From positions 3,286,001-3,350,000 of the forward strand of contig CP169086.1 of assembly GCA_041890495.1 (NCBI GenBank): 64,000 bases of DNA, read 5' to 3'. The notes under the pieces are model-generated. The model searched no databases. It was not told the DNA's origin and saw only the letters and a program-made list of their open reading frames with translations. Both the position numbers and the translations under genes were made by a program. Shown one piece after another: positions 55,900 to 64,000 of the stretch (position 1 is its first letter; each line of letters begins with the position of its first letter). The stretch is from Escherichia boydii (lineage in GTDB: Bacteria; Pseudomonadota; Gammaproteobacteria; Enterobacterales; Enterobacteriaceae).

Positions 55900-55932
55900 G
55901 ATCGCACAGGCACTGGCGAATAAATCAACAAA

Positions 55933-55948
55933 TGTGATATAGTTCACA
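55933..55948. promoter_or_regulatory. CRP site upstream of yjcB
   Basis: TGTGATATAGTTCACA is a perfect TGTGA-N6-TCACA palindrome, 63 bp before the yjcB start codon. It predicts cAMP-CRP control of yjcB, or of the divergent candidate RNA. Confidence 0.8.
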
Positions 55949-56010
55949 CATATTTTGTAACGAGAAACACCGTTTCATTCAGTTCGTCTGTTTTGTAGAG
56001 GATGGGTTTT

Positions 56011-56292
56011 ATGGCAACCATTACTACCAGCATGGTTCTCCTGCGCTGGCCTTTGTTGAGTGCGGTACTGATGTTTTTAGCCAGCACGCTGAACATTCAG
56101 TTTCGTAAATCTGACTATGCGGGTCTTGCTGTCATCAGCACCCTGCTGGGGCTGGGTGCAGCCTGCTGGTTTGCAACGGGTCTGCTTGGCATAACCCTGC
56201 TGGATATCGCCGCCGTCTGGGAAAATATTAAAGTGGTGATGGTTGAGGCGATGAGCCACACGCCACCCGACTGGCCGATGGTGATTACCTGA
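56011..56292 (+). CDS. yjcB: Small membrane protein YjcB
   Basis: A 93-aa protein of unknown function conserved in enterobacteria between ssb and pdeC. It has two to three hydrophobic segments (about 5-24, 33-50 and 48-66) and the conserved stretches LNIQFRKSDYAGLAVIS and PPDWPM. The start at 56011 (MATITTSMVLLRW) gives the family length; an ATG at 56002 is 3 codons upstream. It has its own CRP-site promoter and shares a terminator with ssb. Confidence 0.9.
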   Translation: MATITTSMVLLRWPLLSAVLMFLASTLNIQFRKSDYAGLAVISTLLGLGAACWFATGLLGITLLDIAAVWENIKVVMVEAMSHTPPDWPMVIT

Positions 56293-56304
56293 TCCCTTAC
56301 GAAA

Positions 56305-56340
56305 TAAAAAACCCAGACGATGGTCTGGGTTTTTTGTTTT
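56305..56340. terminator. Bidirectional terminator between yjcB and ssb
   Basis: AAAAAACCCAGACGATGGTC followed by TGGGTTTTTTG: a 7-8 bp GC stem with A-tract and T-tract on either side, between the convergent genes. Confidence 0.9.
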
Positions 56341-56353
56341 AAGTACTCGGAAA

Positions 56354-56890
56354 TCAGAACGGAATGTCATCATCAAAGTCCATCGGCGGCTCGTTAGACG
56401 GCGCTGCCGGAGCGGACTGCTGCGGGCGAGACTGCGCGCCGCCGCTGAACTGATTGCCACCCTGCGGCTGCTGAGGCTGACCCCAACCGCCCTGCGGCTG
56501 ACCACCACCGATATTGCCACCTGCCGGAGCGCCACCACCCTGACGACCACCCAGCATCTGCATGGTGCCGCCAACGTTCACCACGACTTCTGTGGTGTAG
56601 CGATCCTGACCGGATTGATCGGTCCATTTACGGGTACGCAGCTGACCTTCGATATAAACCTGAGAACCTTTACGCAGATATTCGCTCGCCACTTCTGCCA
56701 GTTTGCCGAACAGCACAACGCGGTGCCATTCAGTCTGTTCTTTCATCTCGCCGGTCGCTTTATCACGCCAGGATTCGGAAGTAGCCAGCGTAATGTTGGC
56801 AACTGCGCCACCATTTGGCATGTAGCGTACTTCCGGGTCCTGACCCAGATTACCAACGAGAATAACCTTGTTTACGCCTCTGCTGGCCAT
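56354..56890 (-). CDS. ssb: Single-stranded DNA-binding protein Ssb
   Basis: A 178-aa essential tetrameric OB-fold protein that coats ssDNA in replication, repair and recombination. OB-fold residues 1-112 begin MASRGVNKVILVGNLGQDPE; a Gly/Gln/Pro-rich linker follows (GGAPAGGNIGGGQPQGG). The acidic tip MDFDDDIPF recruits partner proteins. I chose ATG 56890 to match the family; a start at 56953 would add 21 residues. It is divergent from uvrA. Confidence 0.97.
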   Translation of the reverse strand: MASRGVNKVILVGNLGQDPEVRYMPNGGAVANITLATSESWRDKATGEMKEQTEWHRVVLFGKLAEVASEYLRKGSQVYIEGQLRTRKWTDQSGQDRYTTEVVVNVGGTMQMLGGRQGGGAPAGGNIGGGQPQGGWGQPQQPQGGNQFSGGAQSRPQQSAPAAPSNEPPMDFDDDIPF

Positions 56891-57042
56891 GTTCGTGTCT
56901 CCTGAAAAAAATCGTTCTGAATAAGTGTAAACGCGCGATTGTACCATTACCAATAGCGCTTTTACTATGTTGTGACCTCGGTTCCGGGAAACAAACCTGG
57001 CCAGACATTGTTACACAACACTCCGGGTAATGCATTCCAATA

Positions 57043-57058
57043 CTGTATATTCATTCAG
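57043..57058. promoter_or_regulatory. LexA (SOS) box of uvrA/ssb
   Basis: CTGTATATTCATTCAG fits CTG-N10-CAG with an AT-rich centre. It lies in the ssb-uvrA divergent region, where E. coli has the uvrA LexA box. Confidence 0.9.
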
Positions 57059-57143
57059 GTCAATTTGTGTCATAATTAACCGTTTGTGATCGCCGGTAGC
57101 ACCATGCCACCGGGCAAAAAAGCGTTTAATCCGGGAAAGGTGA

Positions 57144-59966
57144 ATGGATAAGATCGAAGTTCGGGGCGCCCGCACCCATAATCTCAAAAACATCAACCTC
57201 GTTATCCCCCGCGACAAGCTCATTGTCGTGACCGGGCTTTCGGGTTCTGGCAAATCCTCGCTCGCTTTCGACACCTTATATGCCGAAGGGCAGCGCCGTT
57301 ACGTTGAATCCCTTTCCGCCTACGCGCGGCAGTTTCTGTCACTGATGGAAAAGCCGGACGTCGATCATATTGAGGGGCTTTCTCCTGCCATCTCAATTGA
57401 GCAGAAATCGACGTCTCATAACCCGCGTTCTACGGTGGGGACAATCACCGAAATCCACGACTATTTGCGTTTGTTATTCGCCCGCGTTGGCGAGCCGCGC
57501 TGTCCGGACCACGACGTCCCGCTGGCGGCGCAAACCGTCAGCCAGATGGTGGATAACGTGCTGTCGCAGCCGGAAGGCAAGCGTCTGATGCTACTCGCGC
57601 CAATCATTAAAGAGCGCAAAGGCGAACACACCAAAACGCTGGAGAACCTGGCAAGCCAGGGCTACATCCGTGCTCGTATTGATGGCGAAGTCTGCGATCT
57701 TTCCGATCCGCCAAAACTGGAACTGCAAAAGAAACATACCATTGAAGTGGTGGTTGATCGCTTCAAGGTGCGTGACGATCTTACCCAACGTCTTGCCGAG
57801 TCATTTGAAACCGCGCTGGAGCTTTCCGGTGGTACCGCGGTAGTGGCGGATATGGACGACCCGAAAGCGGAAGAGCTGCTGTTCTCCGCCAACTTCGCCT
57901 GCCCAATTTGCGGCTACAGTATGCGTGAACTGGAGCCGCGACTGTTTTCGTTTAACAACCCGGCGGGGGCCTGCCCGACCTGCGACGGCCTTGGCGTACA
58001 GCAATATTTCGATCCTGATCGAGTGATCCAGAATCCGGAACTGTCGCTGGCTGGTGGTGCGATCCGTGGCTGGGATCGCCGCAACTTCTATTATTTCCAG
58101 ATGCTGAAATCGCTGGCAGATCACTATAAGTTCGACGTCGAAGCGCCGTGGGGCAGCCTGAGCGCGAACGTGCATAAAGTGGTGTTGTACGGTTCTGGCA
58201 AAGAAAACATTGAATTCAAATACATGAACGATCGTGGCGATACCTCCATTCGTCGTCATCCGTTCGAAGGCGTGCTGCATAATATGGAGCGCCGCTATAA
58301 AGAGACGGAATCCAGCGCGGTACGCGAAGAATTAGCCAAGTTTATCAGTAATCGTCCGTGCGCCAGCTGCGAAGGGACGCGTCTGCGTCGGGAAGCGCGC
58401 CACGTGTATGTCGAGAATACGCCGCTGCCTGCTATCTCCGACATGAGCATTGGTCATGCGATGGAATTCTTCAACAATCTCAAACTCGCAGGTCAGCGGG
58501 CGAAGATTGCAGAAAAAATCCTTAAAGAGATCGGCGATCGTCTGAAATTCCTCGTTAACGTCGGCCTGAATTACCTGACGCTTTCCCGCTCGGCAGAAAC
58601 GCTTTCTGGCGGTGAAGCACAGCGTATCCGTCTGGCGAGCCAGATTGGTGCGGGCCTGGTTGGCGTTATGTACGTGCTGGACGAGCCGTCTATCGGCCTG
58701 CACCAGCGTGATAACGAGCGCCTGTTGGGTACGCTTATCCATCTGCGCGATCTCGGTAATACCGTGATTGTGGTGGAGCACGACGAAGACGCAATTCGCG
58801 CCGCTGACCATGTGATCGACATTGGCCCGGGCGCAGGTGTTCACGGCGGTGAAGTGGTCGCAGAAGGTCCGCTGGAAGCGATTATGGCGGTGCCGGAGTC
58901 GTTGACCGGGCAGTACATGAGCGGCAAACGCAAGATTGAAGTGCCGAAGAAACGCGTTCCGGCGAATCCGGAAAAAGTGCTGAAGCTGACAGGCGCACGC
59001 GGCAACAACCTGAAGGACGTGACGCTGACGCTGCCGGTGGGTCTGTTTACCTGCATCACCGGGGTTTCAGGTTCCGGTAAATCGACGCTGATTAACGACA
59101 CACTGTTCCCGATTGCCCAACGCCAGTTGAATGGGGCGACCATCGCCGAACCAGCACCGTATCGCGATATTCAGGGGCTGGAGCATTTCGATAAAGTGAT
59201 CGATATCGACCAAAGCCCAATTGGTCGTACTCCACGTTCTAACCCGGCGACCTATACCGGCGTGTTTACGCCTGTGCGCGAACTGTTTGCGGGCGTACCG
59301 GAATCCCGTGCGCGCGGCTATACGCCGGGACGTTTCAGCTTTAACGTTCGTGGCGGACGCTGCGAGGCCTGTCAGGGCGATGGCGTGATCAAAGTGGAGA
59401 TGCACTTCCTGCCGGATATCTACGTGCCGTGCGACCAGTGCAAAGGTAAACGCTATAACCGTGAAACGCTGGAGATTAAGTACAAAGGCAAAACCATCCA
59501 CGAAGTGCTGGATATGACCATCGAAGAGGCGCGTGAGTTCTTTGATGCCGTACCTGCACTGGCGCGTAAGCTGCAAACGTTGATGGACGTTGGCCTGACG
59601 TACATTCGCCTGGGGCAGTCCGCAACCACCCTTTCTGGTGGTGAAGCCCAGCGCGTGAAGCTGGCGCGTGAGCTGTCAAAACGCGGCACCGGGCAGACAC
59701 TGTATATTCTCGACGAGCCGACCACCGGTTTGCACTTCGCCGATATTCAGCAACTGCTCGACGTGCTGCATAAACTGCGCGATCAGGGCAATACCATTGT
59801 GGTAATTGAGCACAATCTCGACGTGATTAAAACCGCTGACTGGATTGTCGACCTGGGACCGGAAGGCGGCAGTGGCGGCGGCGAGATCCTCGTCTCCGGT
59901 ACGCCAGAAACCGTCGCGGAGTGCGAAGCTTCGCATACGGCGCGCTTCCTCAAGCCGATGCTGTAA
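57144..59966 (+). CDS. uvrA: Excinuclease ABC subunit UvrA
   Basis: A 940-aa ABC-type ATPase and damage sensor of nucleotide excision repair that loads UvrB. It has two ATPase modules with Walker A GLSGSGKSS (about 31-39) and GVSGSGKST (about 640-648), and two LSGGEAQR signatures. Zinc-binding Cys pairs are visible: CPICGYSM/CPTCDGLG, CASCEGT, and CEACQGDG/CDQCKGKRY. Length equals E. coli UvrA. Controlled by the LexA box upstream. Confidence 0.98.
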   Translation: MDKIEVRGARTHNLKNINLVIPRDKLIVVTGLSGSGKSSLAFDTLYAEGQRRYVESLSAYARQFLSLMEKPDVDHIEGLSPAISIEQKSTSHNPRSTVGTITEIHDYLRLLFARVGEPRCPDHDVPLAAQTVSQMVDNVLSQPEGKRLMLLAPIIKERKGEHTKTLENLASQGYIRARIDGEVCDLSDPPKLELQKKHTIEVVVDRFKVRDDLTQRLAESFETALELSGGTAVVADMDDPKAEELLFSANFACPICGYSMRELEPRLFSFNNPAGACPTCDGLGVQQYFDPDRVIQNPELSLAGGAIRGWDRRNFYYFQMLKSLADHYKFDVEAPWGSLSANVHKVVLYGSGKENIEFKYMNDRGDTSIRRHPFEGVLHNMERRYKETESSAVREELAKFISNRPCASCEGTRLRREARHVYVENTPLPAISDMSIGHAMEFFNNLKLAGQRAKIAEKILKEIGDRLKFLVNVGLNYLTLSRSAETLSGGEAQRIRLASQIGAGLVGVMYVLDEPSIGLHQRDNERLLGTLIHLRDLGNTVIVVEHDEDAIRAADHVIDIGPGAGVHGGEVVAEGPLEAIMAVPESLTGQYMSGKRKIEVPKKRVPANPEKVLKLTGARGNNLKDVTLTLPVGLFTCITGVSGSGKSTLINDTLFPIAQRQLNGATIAEPAPYRDIQGLEHFDKVIDIDQSPIGRTPRSNPATYTGVFTPVRELFAGVPESRARGYTPGRFSFNVRGGRCEACQGDGVIKVEMHFLPDIYVPCDQCKGKRYNRETLEIKYKGKTIHEVLDMTIEEAREFFDAVPALARKLQTLMDVGLTYIRLGQSATTLSGGEAQRVKLARELSKRGTGQTLYILDEPTTGLHFADIQQLLDVLHKLRDQGNTIVVIEHNLDVIKTADWIVDLGPEGGSGGGEILVSGTPETVAECEASHTARFLKPML

Positions 59967-59969
59967 TTG

Positions 59970-60323
59970 TCACACGGAGAGTTGCTGTCGGGTGGTTTCC
60001 GGCAGCAGCTCAACCGCCTGCTGATAGGACGCGTCCACCAGATAGTAAATTTGCGAGCCTGGAATCGATCCGTCCAGATAAACGGTGCTCCAGTGCGCCT
60101 TATTGAGGTGCTTGCTCGGCCTCACGTCATCATGCTGCTGACGGAGTAAATCGGCCAGTTCAGGGCTGGTTTTCAGCGACGCCGCCGGACGGCCTTCTAC
60201 CTCTTTAACCATCGCAAACAGCACATCACCTACCTTAATCTGCGTGGCTTTCCAGTCGCTGTGGACGCTCTGCTCCGCGCCGGGCTTGCTCATGCAGTAC
60301 TGAAGTATCTCCGAAATTGTCAT
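59970..60323 (-). CDS. yjbR: MmcQ/YjbR-family protein YjbR
   Basis: A 117-aa small alpha/beta protein of the YjbR (CyaY-like fold, DNA-binding in vitro) family. The start is MTISEILQYCMSKPGAEQ, and the conserved core includes KVGDVLFAM and PSKHLNKAHWSTVYLDG. Its role in the cell is unknown. It converges tightly on uvrA (3 bp gap) and lies 2 bp after yjbQ, so the two form an operon. Confidence 0.93.
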   Translation of the reverse strand: MTISEILQYCMSKPGAEQSVHSDWKATQIKVGDVLFAMVKEVEGRPAASLKTSPELADLLRQQHDDVRPSKHLNKAHWSTVYLDGSIPGSQIYYLVDASYQQAVELLPETTRQQLSV

Positions 60324-60325
60324 CT

Positions 60326-60742
60326 TTATTCCCCTTGTAGCGTGGCGATAATTTTACGCGAACCACCGTGAATGCGATGCTCACCCAGCCAGATCCCCTG
60401 CCACGTTCCCAACAGCAGCCGTCCGTTGTGGACCGGCAGCATCAGCGATACGCCCAGCAAAGAGGATTTAATATGCGAAGGCATGTCGTCCGCCCCCTCA
60501 TAGTCATGCTCATAAGGCGCGTTGTCCGGGACGCTCTTCAGAAAATGGTGCTCCATGTCGGACCGGACGGTGGGATCGCAATTTTCATTCAGCGTCAGAG
60601 AGGCGGACGTGTGCTGAAGCAGCAGATGCAGCAAACCCGTTTTCACCCGCGACAGGTCGCGGAGTTGCCCGATGACCTCATCGGTCACCAGGTGAAATCC
60701 GCGTGGTTTTGCGCATAAGGCCAGGGTCTGTTGGTACCACAT
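60326..60742 (-). CDS. yjbQ: YjbQ, UPF0047 secondary thiamine-phosphate synthase-like protein
   Basis: A 138-aa UPF0047 protein. The family hallmarks LLLQHTSASLTLNENCDP (about 39-56), HSDMEHHF-like DMEHHF and LGTWQGIWLGEHR are intact. Some members have weak thiamine-phosphate synthase activity; the true function is unsettled. First gene of the yjbQ-yjbR pair. Confidence 0.93.
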   Translation of the reverse strand: MWYQQTLALCAKPRGFHLVTDEVIGQLRDLSRVKTGLLHLLLQHTSASLTLNENCDPTVRSDMEHHFLKSVPDNAPYEHDYEGADDMPSHIKSSLLGVSLMLPVHNGRLLLGTWQGIWLGEHRIHGGSRKIIATLQGE

Positions 60743-60855
60743 GTGCTGCTCCGTAATGAAAGATGAATCTTTCTAAGTGTGCAGCAAGAAGGCGAAAGGT
60801 AAAACCCGCAGCGACAAGATTTGCTCAAAAAAGAGTCAAACCCGCTGCCGGATAC

Positions 60856-61569
60856 TTAATACTCCGAGTTGACGATCACCTCTTCGCCAAACTTTCCGGC
60901 CATCGGCAGCGGTCGATAGGTTGAGTTAGACGCGCGTAACACCCTGATCCCTCTTGCACCCACGTCATGCGCGGCGGTGATGTCGTTATCCGAATCGCCG
61001 TAGAATACTTTGATATTTTTCTTTTCCAGCCACTGGGTTTTGGTGTTTTGCCCCTCTTTGTCACCGGCAAAAATTACCGGGTTCATGCTGGTCGCCGGGA
61101 TCTGGAAATCGTCCTGCAGCGTTTTAGAGACGGTTTCGGTTTTGGTCTGACTGCGGCCGGTGACAAAGTAAATGCTGTCGCCGCGCTTCACGTGCATGGC
61201 AATAAGCGCACGGGCAACCTCTTTCGGGATGCTGAACTCGTCCCAGCCGTTGTTCATTTTTTCCCAGAATTCCGGGTTTTTCAGATACGCTTCGCTGTCG
61301 GGTGAATACGTTTTCTTCCCGCGCCAGAAGCCCGGGCTTGAGAACAGTATGGTATCGTCAATGTCAAAACCCACGGCCATTGGCGCACGGCCCATCAGGC
61401 TGTTTTCGATTTGGGCCACGGAAACCCAGTGAATAGGTGCCTGCTCGGCAAGAATGGCGGCGGTGGTGCCGGTGTAAAGCGGCGTCGGGGCAGAAGCACG
61501 CGCGACGACAGCGCTGTTAAGTGAGAACAATAAGCAGGCGGCGCTGAGCGCCAGTGTGATCTTGCGCAT
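60856..61569 (-). CDS. aphA: Class B acid phosphatase AphA
   Basis: A 237-aa periplasmic HAD-superfamily phosphatase/phosphotransferase that dephosphorylates nucleotides and other monophosphates. The Sec signal peptide is about 1-26 (ARASA|PT). Motif I FDIDDTILFSSP (nucleophile and acid Asp), motif II VTGRSQT and the late GDSDNDI (Mg binding) are intact. It is monocistronic, with an AT-rich promoter region at 61570-61720. Confidence 0.95.
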   Translation of the reverse strand: MRKITLALSAACLLFSLNSAVVARASAPTPLYTGTTAAILAEQAPIHWVSVAQIENSLMGRAPMAVGFDIDDTILFSSPGFWRGKKTYSPDSEAYLKNPEFWEKMNNGWDEFSIPKEVARALIAMHVKRGDSIYFVTGRSQTKTETVSKTLQDDFQIPATSMNPVIFAGDKEGQNTKTQWLEKKNIKVFYGDSDNDITAAHDVGARGIRVLRASNSTYRPLPMAGKFGEEVIVNSEY

Positions 61570-61722
61570 ATTTTCCCCTGAATATTCAGCTTGTTATCGT
61601 TTTATTTTGAGTGAATGGTCAAAAAACTATCCGACCATAACCCCAGCGGGAGGTGAAGGGAAGGAGTTTTTGCTTATGAAGCGGAATAAAAAGAAGACGA
61701 TCACAAAGCGCAGAAGAAACGT

Positions 61723-61796
61723 GTAGGTCCGGTAAGCGGAGCGCCAGGGGCAAGATTCTTGTGCGGCCTGATGCCCTCTCCCGCAGGGAGAGGGGG
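61723..61796. repeat. Degenerate REP plus CCCTCTCCC palindrome between tyrB and aphA
   Basis: GTAGGTCCGGTAAGCGGAGC is one decayed REP unit. CCCTCTCCCGCAGGGAGAGG is a perfect 8-bp palindrome of the second family and lies just beyond the tyrB stop, so it could terminate tyrB. The 244-bp gap between the genes (61570-61813) holds no other feature I can support. Confidence 0.7.
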
Positions 61797-61813
61797 AAAT
61801 AAATAGTGAGTAC

Positions 61814-63007
61814 TTACATTACAGCGGCAAACGCCTGCGCCACGCGATGAACGTTGCTGGCATTCAGGCCCGCCACGCACATACGGCCGCTGGCAATGAG
61901 ATAAACGCCGAACTCTTCCCGCAGGCGATCGACCTGCGCCGCGCTCAGTCCGGTATAGCTGAACATCCCGCGCTGCTTGAGCAGATAGTCGAAGTTATGC
62001 CCAGGCACGGCCTCTTTCAGCACGTTAACCAGCTCCTGACGCATCGACAGGATGCGCTTGCGCATCGCCTCCACTTCGCCAAGCCAGGAAGCTTTAAGCT
62101 TTTCGTCACCGAGAACCGTTGCCACCACCTGCGCACCAAAGTTTGGCGGGCTGGAGTAAATGCGGCGCACCGTCGCCTTAAGCTGGCCGAGCACGCGACC
62201 CGCCGCTTCAGCGTCTTCACAGACCACGGACAGACCGCCAACGCGTTCACCGTACAGCGAGAAGATTTTAGAGAAGGAGTTGCTCACCAGAACAGGCAGC
62301 CCGGCGCTGGCAGCGGCGCGGATGGCATAGGCGTCTTCTTCCATGCCCGTGCCAAAGCCCTGATAGGCAATGTCGAGGAACGGAATCAGGTCGCGGGCCT
62401 TCAGTACCTCAATCACCGCATCCCACTGGGCGTTGGTCAGGTCCGCCCCGGTCGGGTTATGGCAGCATGGATGCAGCAGCACAATGCTGCGTGCCGGCAG
62501 GGTGTTCAGCTTTTCCAGCAGCGCGTCAACGCGCACGCCGTTAGTTTCGCTATCGAACCACGGATAGGTCGCCACCTTAAAGCCCGCGCCCTCGAAGATA
62601 GCAACGTGGTTTTCCCACGTCGGGTCGCTCACCCACACGCCTGAATCCGGGAAGTATTTTTTCAGGAAGTCTGCACCCACTTTCAGCGCACCCGAGCCGC
62701 CCAGCGTCTGGATGGTCGCCACGCGTTTTTGCGCGAGCACCGCGTGATCGGCGCCAAAAAGCAGCGGTGCGATGGTGTTGCGATAAGCGTTTAGCCCTTC
62801 CATCGGCAGATACAGAGAAGCACCGTGTGGAACAGCGTTCAGACGCGCTTCGGCTTCAGCTACGGCTTTTAATTGAGGAATAATGCCATCCTCGTTGTAA
62901 TACAGACCGATGCTGAGGTTCACTTTGTCGCTGCGAGGATCTTCTTTGAAACGCTCCATTAAGGAGAGGATAGGGTCGCCGGCATAGGCGTCAACTTTCT
63001 GAAACAC
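61814..63007 (-). CDS. tyrB: Aromatic-amino-acid aminotransferase TyrB
   Basis: A 397-aa PLP-dependent fold-type I transaminase for the last step of tyrosine, phenylalanine and leucine synthesis. The PLP lysine lies in SNSFSKIFSLYGERVG (about 240-255), and the HPCCHNPTGADLT and final SGRMCVAG (Arg binding the substrate carboxylate) segments are present. The family start FQKVDAYAGDP is preceded by a GTG at 63005-63007 with GGAGAA as SD; no ATG fits. An upstream ATG at 63130 would overlap alr and is rejected. Follows alr, as in E. coli. Confidence 0.95.
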   Translation of the reverse strand: MFQKVDAYAGDPILSLMERFKEDPRSDKVNLSIGLYYNEDGIIPQLKAVAEAEARLNAVPHGASLYLPMEGLNAYRNTIAPLLFGADHAVLAQKRVATIQTLGGSGALKVGADFLKKYFPDSGVWVSDPTWENHVAIFEGAGFKVATYPWFDSETNGVRVDALLEKLNTLPARSIVLLHPCCHNPTGADLTNAQWDAVIEVLKARDLIPFLDIAYQGFGTGMEEDAYAIRAAASAGLPVLVSNSFSKIFSLYGERVGGLSVVCEDAEAAGRVLGQLKATVRRIYSSPPNFGAQVVATVLGDEKLKASWLGEVEAMRKRILSMRQELVNVLKEAVPGHNFDYLLKQRGMFSYTGLSAAQVDRLREEFGVYLIASGRMCVAGLNASNVHRVAQAFAAVM

Positions 63008-63126
63008 GCGATGGTTCTCCGGAATTCGATGAGGCAGGGATTTCAACAATAAACCGGAAGTGGGAGAAGGTCGAGAGGATGTTAATAAAGTTGGAGCGAG
63101 GATAAAAACCTCACTCCATTGGCGGT

Positions 63127-64000
63127 TCAATCTATGTATTTCATCGCGACCCTTGAAGTCAGGCGCGTAATAAGTTCGTAAGCGCTTACTTTCGTCATTT
63201 CAGCGATACGTTCTACGGGCAAACCTTCGCCCCATAAAATGACCGGATCCCCGGCTTTGTCCTGCGCCTGTGGACCTAAGTCTACGCAGATCATATCCAT
63301 CGCCACGCGCCCGACAATCGGTACTTCGCGACCGTTCACCAGCACTGGCGTACCGGACGGCGCGGCGCGCGGATAACCATCGCCATAGCCCATCGCGACT
63401 ACGCCAAGACGGGTATCACGTTCGCTTACCCAGGTTCCACCATAACCAACAGGTTCTCCGGCTTTATGCTCACGCACGGCAATCAGGCTGGAGGTTAGTG
63501 ACATCACTGGCTGACAGCCAAAATCGGCACCGGTGGAGCGATCTTCCAGCGGCGAGACGCCATAAAGAATGATGCCCGGGCGCACCCAGTCAAAATGCGA
63601 CTGTGGCCACAGCAGAATGCCACCCGACGCGGCAATGGAACGTTGACCAGGTTTGCCTTCGCAAAAGGTATTAAAGATAGCGAGTTGTTTCTCGGTTGCG
63701 CCACATTTTGGTTCATCCGCGCGCGCAAAATGGCTGACGATATTCACCGGCTGACGAACGTTTTTGCACTGGGTCAGGCGATGATAAAACGCCTCAGCCT
63801 GTTCCGGCCTTACGCCCAGACGGTGCATACCGGTATCGAGTTTCATCCAGACGGTAACCGGCTCGTCCAGGCTAGCCTCTTCCAGCGCAGCCAGCTGTTC
63901 TTCGTTATGCACGGCGGTATGAAAATGTTGCGCAGAAATCGTCGGCAGATCTCTGGCATCAAAAAAGCCTTCGAGTAACAGTACAGGTTTGGTGATTCCC
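63127..64000 (-). CDS. alr: Alanine racemase, biosynthetic (partial, 5' end outside window)
   Basis: About the C-terminal 290 of 359 residues are seen, from GITKPVLLLEGFF at the window edge to MKYID. The enzyme interconverts L- and D-alanine for peptidoglycan. The catalytic tyrosine loop GYGGTWVSE, the HSFARADEP-like SHFARADEP segment and the C-terminal VGRVAMDMICVDLG are present. The PLP-binding lysine (about residue 34) is off the window. Gene order alr-tyrB matches E. coli. Confidence 0.96.
   Translation of the reverse strand, partial: GITKPVLLLEGFFDARDLPTISAQHFHTAVHNEEQLAALEEASLDEPVTVWMKLDTGMHRLGVRPEQAEAFYHRLTQCKNVRQPVNIVSHFARADEPKCGATEKQLAIFNTFCEGKPGQRSIAASGGILLWPQSHFDWVRPGIILYGVSPLEDRSTGADFGCQPVMSLTSSLIAVREHKAGEPVGYGGTWVSERDTRLGVVAMGYGDGYPRAAPSGTPVLVNGREVPIVGRVAMDMICVDLGPQAQDKAGDPVILWGEGLPVERIAEMTKVSAYELITRLTSRVAMKYID

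Larger units (their letters stand above)
55366..56010. other. pdeC-yjcB intergenic region (645 bp)
   Basis: No protein gene is visible. The left 350 bp are AT-rich and should hold the pdeC promoter. The right part contains a candidate sRNA unit (55778-55899) and a perfect CRP site (55933-55948) ahead of yjcB. Confidence 0.6.

Overview
The window is chromosomal DNA of an enterobacterium, most likely Enterobacter or a close relative (Lelliottia, Leclercia). The evidence is an enterobacterial rRNA operon, enterobacterial intergenic repeats, and gene order that matches the E. coli 92-93 min region closely: alr-tyrB-aphA-yjbQ-yjbR-uvrA-ssb-yjcB-pdeC-soxS-soxR-ghxP-yjcE-actP-yjcH-acs-gltP-yjcO-fdhF, and separately phnP...phnC-yjdM-crfC-rdcB-proP. 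No database search was possible, so species is not assigned.

Layout. 1-3080: 5' part of 23S rRNA, a short tRNA-free spacer, 16S rRNA and the P1/P2 promoters, all on the minus strand. 3254-10658: a NicO-type metal exporter, the osmoprotectant symporter proP, the KDG permease kdgT, and the rdcB-crfC (dynamin-like) pair. 11253-23091: yjdM, a frameshifted phnB, and a complete C-P lyase operon phnCDEFGHIJKLMNOP behind a likely Pho box, followed by yjdP. 23537-35523: a sugar locus made of a hybrid histidine kinase, a CUT2 ABC transporter, a D-lyxose isomerase-type cupin, a class II aldolase, a PfkB kinase and an OmpR-type response regulator. The kinase and regulator genes sit at opposite ends of the locus.

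Inside the sugar locus, at 32464-34789, lies the most unusual part of the window: a compact AT-richer three-gene operon. It encodes (1) a small exported protein whose mature N-terminus looks like a double-glycine leader, (2) an outer-membrane beta-barrel with an N-terminal repeated NGDxITG domain, and (3) a stand-alone exported C39-family cysteine peptidase. It has the parts list of a secretion or amyloid-type export system (compare Fap of Pseudomonas) but no ABC transporter. I propose it as a possible uncharacterised periplasmic leader-processing and outer-membrane export system.

35781-39853: fdhF (selenocysteine formate dehydrogenase) carrying two single-base insertions in homopolymers, then a hok/sok-type toxin locus split by a 1443-bp IS150-like element. 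39975-50364: yjcO, gltP, acs-yjcH-actP (acetate scavenging), a cidAB-like pair with its LysR regulator, and the antiporter yjcE. 50516-64000: ghxP, an N-terminally truncated GST, the sRNA SraL, soxR/soxS with a perfect SoxR box, pdeC, a candidate new sRNA, yjcB, ssb, uvrA with a LexA box, yjbR, yjbQ, aphA, tyrB and the 3' part of alr.

Two intergenic repeat families recur: REP/BIME units (GCCGGAT...ATCCGGC type) and palindromes of the CCCTCTCCC/GGGAGAGGG type.
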